Positions 62,183 through 64,000 of a stretch of 64,000 bases of DNA are shown piece after piece; within the stretch, counting starts at the first letter, position 1, and the number at the start of each line of letters is the position of its first letter. The notes under the pieces were generated by a model that was not told the origin of the DNA, did not search any database, and was given only the letters and a program-made list of their open reading frames with translations. The translations under genes and the position numbers were made by a program. The stretch lies in NCBI RefSeq assembly GCF_005280195.1, contig NZ_SZPR01000014.1:170095-234094 (forward strand), written 5' to 3'. The DNA comes from Streptomyces galbus (GTDB lineage: Bacteria; Actinomycetota; Actinomycetes; Streptomycetales; Streptomycetaceae).

Positions 62183-62875
62183 TCAGCCGCCCAGCGTGCC
62201 GCCCGACTCGGCGGAGTTGCCCTGGGTGACCATCGTGTCCGTGCGCAGGTGGATCACACCGTAGTCGTACGCGTGTCGCCGGTAGACGACGCTCGGCTCC
62301 TTGGTCTCGGAGTCGACGAACAGATAGAAGTCGTGCCCGACCAGCTCCATCTCGTAGAGAGCCTGGTCGAGGGTCATCGGGGCGGCCACGTGCGTCTTCT
62401 CCCGCACCACCAGCGGGCCGTCGCCCTGCACCTCGAGCGAACCGATCTTCTTGGTGGGCACGCCCTCGGACTCGTCGGACAGCACCGCCTGGCCGTTGCC
62501 GTCGAGGGTGGCCACGCCCGGGACGTGGTCGGCGACCTCCGCCGCGGAGATCCGGCGTGTGCCGCGCCGCGTGTACCGCTTGTCGTGCTGCTTGCGCAGC
62601 TGGGCGTCCAGCTTCTCCGCCGCCAGGTCGAGTGCCGCGTACGGGTCACTGGCCGCCGCCTCCGCCCGGATCACCGGACCGCGGGAGCGGAGCGTGATCT
62701 CCACTCGGTCGCACCGGTCGGCCTGTCGGGGGTTCGGCTCCTTGGACACCTCGACGTCGAGGCTGATCACCTTGCCATCGAGCTTCTGGATCTTCTCCAG
62801 CTTCAGCTTCTCGGCCACGTGCTTGCGGAACCGCTCGGGCACCTCGGTCTTGCGGCCCTTGACGACGATGTCCAC
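62183..62875 (-). CDS. hpf: Ribosome hibernation promoting factor, long form
   Basis: The 230-residue protein inactivates and dimerises ribosomes under stress or dormancy. The N-terminal S30EA domain is clear (VDIVVKGRKTEVPERFRKHV; beta-alpha-beta fold to about residue 105). After a linker, the C-terminal dimerisation domain is seen in APMTLDQALYEMELVGHDFY and HAYDYGVIHLRTD. The GTG at 62875 follows GGAG; the upstream in-frame extension lacks HPF similarity. The C-terminal tail GNSAESGGTLGG is low complexity. Confidence 0.93.
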   Translation of the reverse strand: MDIVVKGRKTEVPERFRKHVAEKLKLEKIQKLDGKVISLDVEVSKEPNPRQADRCDRVEITLRSRGPVIRAEAAASDPYAALDLAAEKLDAQLRKQHDKRYTRRGTRRISAAEVADHVPGVATLDGNGQAVLSDESEGVPTKKIGSLEVQGDGPLVVREKTHVAAPMTLDQALYEMELVGHDFYLFVDSETKEPSVVYRRHAYDYGVIHLRTDTMVTQGNSAESGGTLGG

Positions 62876-63189
62876 GCAGAACTCCGTTCCCGGATCGCTC
62901 CGCTTCGCCGGCGGAGCATCTCCCTTTTGCACCAGGTCCCGGAGAGCCCCGGAACCTCGGACTCGGTGACGTCCACCTCCTCCTCCCCCGCGGGCGCGAT
63001 GTCCACCCTCAGTGCGGCGGGTGATTGCGAAAACCACAGCACCGCATTCGGATTAGCGAGGTCTGGCCTGCGGCTTTCCCTCACAACCGAACATATCTCG
63101 CCCGGACGGATGTCGTCACCCTCTACTGCCGCGTACCTCCGTTCAGGTGAATTGACCCTCTCATTACCTGCAACGACACGACCTGACGG
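62876..63189 (-). other. Intergenic region between the comF-type gene and hpf
   Basis: No gene is supported in these 314 bases. The hpf promoter should lie here. The sequence is locally less GC-rich on the minus strand (GAGATATGTTCGG near 63095), a plausible -10 region, but I could not identify a firm -35 partner. Confidence 0.4.
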
Positions 63190-64000
63190 TCAGTTCCTCT
63201 TCATTCCGAAGGAATCCGCCGACGCGGCGACCACCGCCGCGAAGACCACCCCTCCGGTCCGTCCCCCGAGTACCCGGAGAGGCCCGTCATCAGCACTCAT
63301 CCCTTCCGCGGATCCCGCCTCGCGGCCCGCGTCCCCGTCGGTCCGACGGCTTCCCTCCGCCGCCGCGCCCCCGCCACCGCCACTCTTCCCCGCGACCCCC
63401 CACCCGATGCCTCTCCGCACACTTCTCGCCGACCCCCGCCGCAGGGCCCGCGCAGAAGGTGACGAGCCCTGCTCATCGGGGTATGCGGGCAGGATTGCCG
63501 CGTGCGGTGCATGCGGTGCATGCGGTGTGTGCGCTGCGTGCGCTGCGTGCGCTGCGTGCGGTGCATGCGGTGGGTGCGGTGGGTGCGGTGTGTGCGGTGT
63601 GTGCGCTGCGTCCACCGCATACTCTGCGTCGGCTACGTCCGCTGCGTTCACCGCCTCCCGCACGGCCCGGGCCGCCTCCGCCAGGGACGCACCCGTCGTC
63701 ATCAGGTCGTCGACGAGCACCACCGGCCCGCCCGTGAGCAGCAGCCGCGCTCCGCCCGGCGACACCACCAGCGCGCCCCGCACGTTCTCCTGCCGCTGCC
63801 GCCGGTCGAGCCCCGCCTGGTCCGACACCCGCCGCCGCTGCCGCAGCACGGCCGCCACCCGCGCCGGCCTCCCGGCCCGCCGCAGGGCACCGGCCGCGGC
63901 GAGCGCGATCCGACGCGTGGGGTCATGCCCACGGGAGCGGACGGCGGCGGGGGCGGAGGGGACGGGGACCAGGAGGAGGGGGTGGGGGTGGGGGTGGGGG
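63190..64000 (-). CDS. comF: ComF-family phosphoribosyltransferase-like protein with His-rich insertion (5' cut by window)
   Basis: The minus-strand frame is open to the window end. Visible family features are SRGHDPTRRIALAAA, RRRVSDQAGLDRRQRQENV and the PRPP-binding loop VVLVDDLMTTGASLAEAARA. The typical ComF C-terminus VVFAAVVAASADSF (followed by GMKRN) is also present. Between them, where family members normally have only a few residues, lie about 130 extra residues. These begin with twelve His-X-X triplets (63496-63603) and continue with Ser/Gly/Ala-rich sequence. The frame is uninterrupted. The function of ComF homologues in non-competent actinobacteria is unclear; it may be a phosphoribosyltransferase or a DNA-uptake relic. 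Confidence 0.82.
   Translation of the reverse strand, partial: PHPHPHPLLLVPVPSAPAAVRSRGHDPTRRIALAAAGALRRAGRPARVAAVLRQRRRVSDQAGLDRRQRQENVRGALVVSPGGARLLLTGGPVVLVDDLMTTGASLAEAARAVREAVNAADVADAEYAVDAAHTPHTPHPPHPPHAPHAAHAAHAAHTPHAPHAPHAAILPAYPDEQGSSPSARALRRGSARSVRRGIGWGVAGKSGGGGGAAAEGSRRTDGDAGREAGSAEGMSADDGPLRVLGGRTGGVVFAAVVAASADSFGMKRN
63496..63603 (-). repeat. 9-base tandem repeat encoding (His-X-X)12 within comF
   Basis: Twelve consecutive units translate as His followed by Thr-Pro, Pro-Pro, Ala-Pro or Ala-Ala. At DNA level units vary around GTGCGCTGC/GTGCGGTGC (plus strand). Confidence 0.92.

Overview
The window is high-GC actinobacterial DNA, almost certainly from a Streptomyces chromosome core. 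It has long GC-rich genes, frequent GTG starts and overlapping stop/start junctions. Its gene order matches, from memory, the S. coelicolor block from murA (around SCO2949) to hpf/comF (around SCO3009). No database could be searched, so product names rest on motifs, length and this order. Both ends are cut: murA at the left lacks its 5' part, and a comF-type gene at the right runs off the end on the minus strand.

Layout. 0-8 kb: murA and a histone-like hup gene converge on a terminator. Minus-strand genes follow for NAD-malic enzyme (with a structured leader plus terminator), the RNA-polymerase-associated helicase-like HelD, and an ECF sigma/anti-sigma pair (sigU/rsuA type, translationally coupled, possible autoregulatory promoter). 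7.4-16 kb: a CGNR zinc-finger protein, an M48 membrane metalloprotease, the nitrate/nitrite transporter narK with its HemD-like regulator nnaR, a small membrane protein, a divergent LysR/MFS pair and an octamer tandem repeat. 16-22.6 kb: the trans-translation pair ssrA (tmRNA) and smpB, a C-terminal processing protease, ftsX and ftsE, a small zinc-ribbon membrane protein, a sortase-type (LAETG) repeat-rich surface protein, and prfB. 22.7-30 kb: serine/threonine kinases pkaB and pkaA, and divergently a large FHA plus FtsK/SpoIIIE-like ATPase.

30-34 kb is an ABC sugar importer (lipoprotein and two permeases, no ATPase). 34-47.5 kb is a cell-surface polymer region. It has three consecutive GT2 plus CDP-glycerol-transferase fusion proteins, two polytopic membrane proteins, an Ohr/OhrR peroxide-response pair, and a TetR regulator divergent from a teichoic-acid-type ABC exporter. 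A four-copy operator array lies between the TetR gene and the exporter. 47.6-64 kb: a 1658-residue NAD-glutamate dehydrogenase, a DJ-1/PfpI protein, a HAD hydrolase, a small conserved protein, an Rv3235-like protein, secA, an acetyltransferase, an AlkZ/YcaQ-like DNA glycosylase candidate, an orphan NarL-type response regulator, the long-form ribosome hibernation factor hpf, and the comF-type gene carrying a His-X-X repeat insertion.

The genes are mostly housekeeping, with themes of envelope assembly (murA, ftsEX, sortase substrate, wall polymer synthesis and export, secA), translation quality control (ssrA, smpB, prfB, hpf) and signalling (sigU, kinases, response regulator). No transposon, prophage, CRISPR array or attachment site was recognised. 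The most unusual items are the comF insertion, the structured leader upstream of malic enzyme, the four-site operator array controlling the exporter, the diverging catalytic motifs among the three tandem glycosyltransferase fusions, and a sugar permease with a roughly 155-residue insert.
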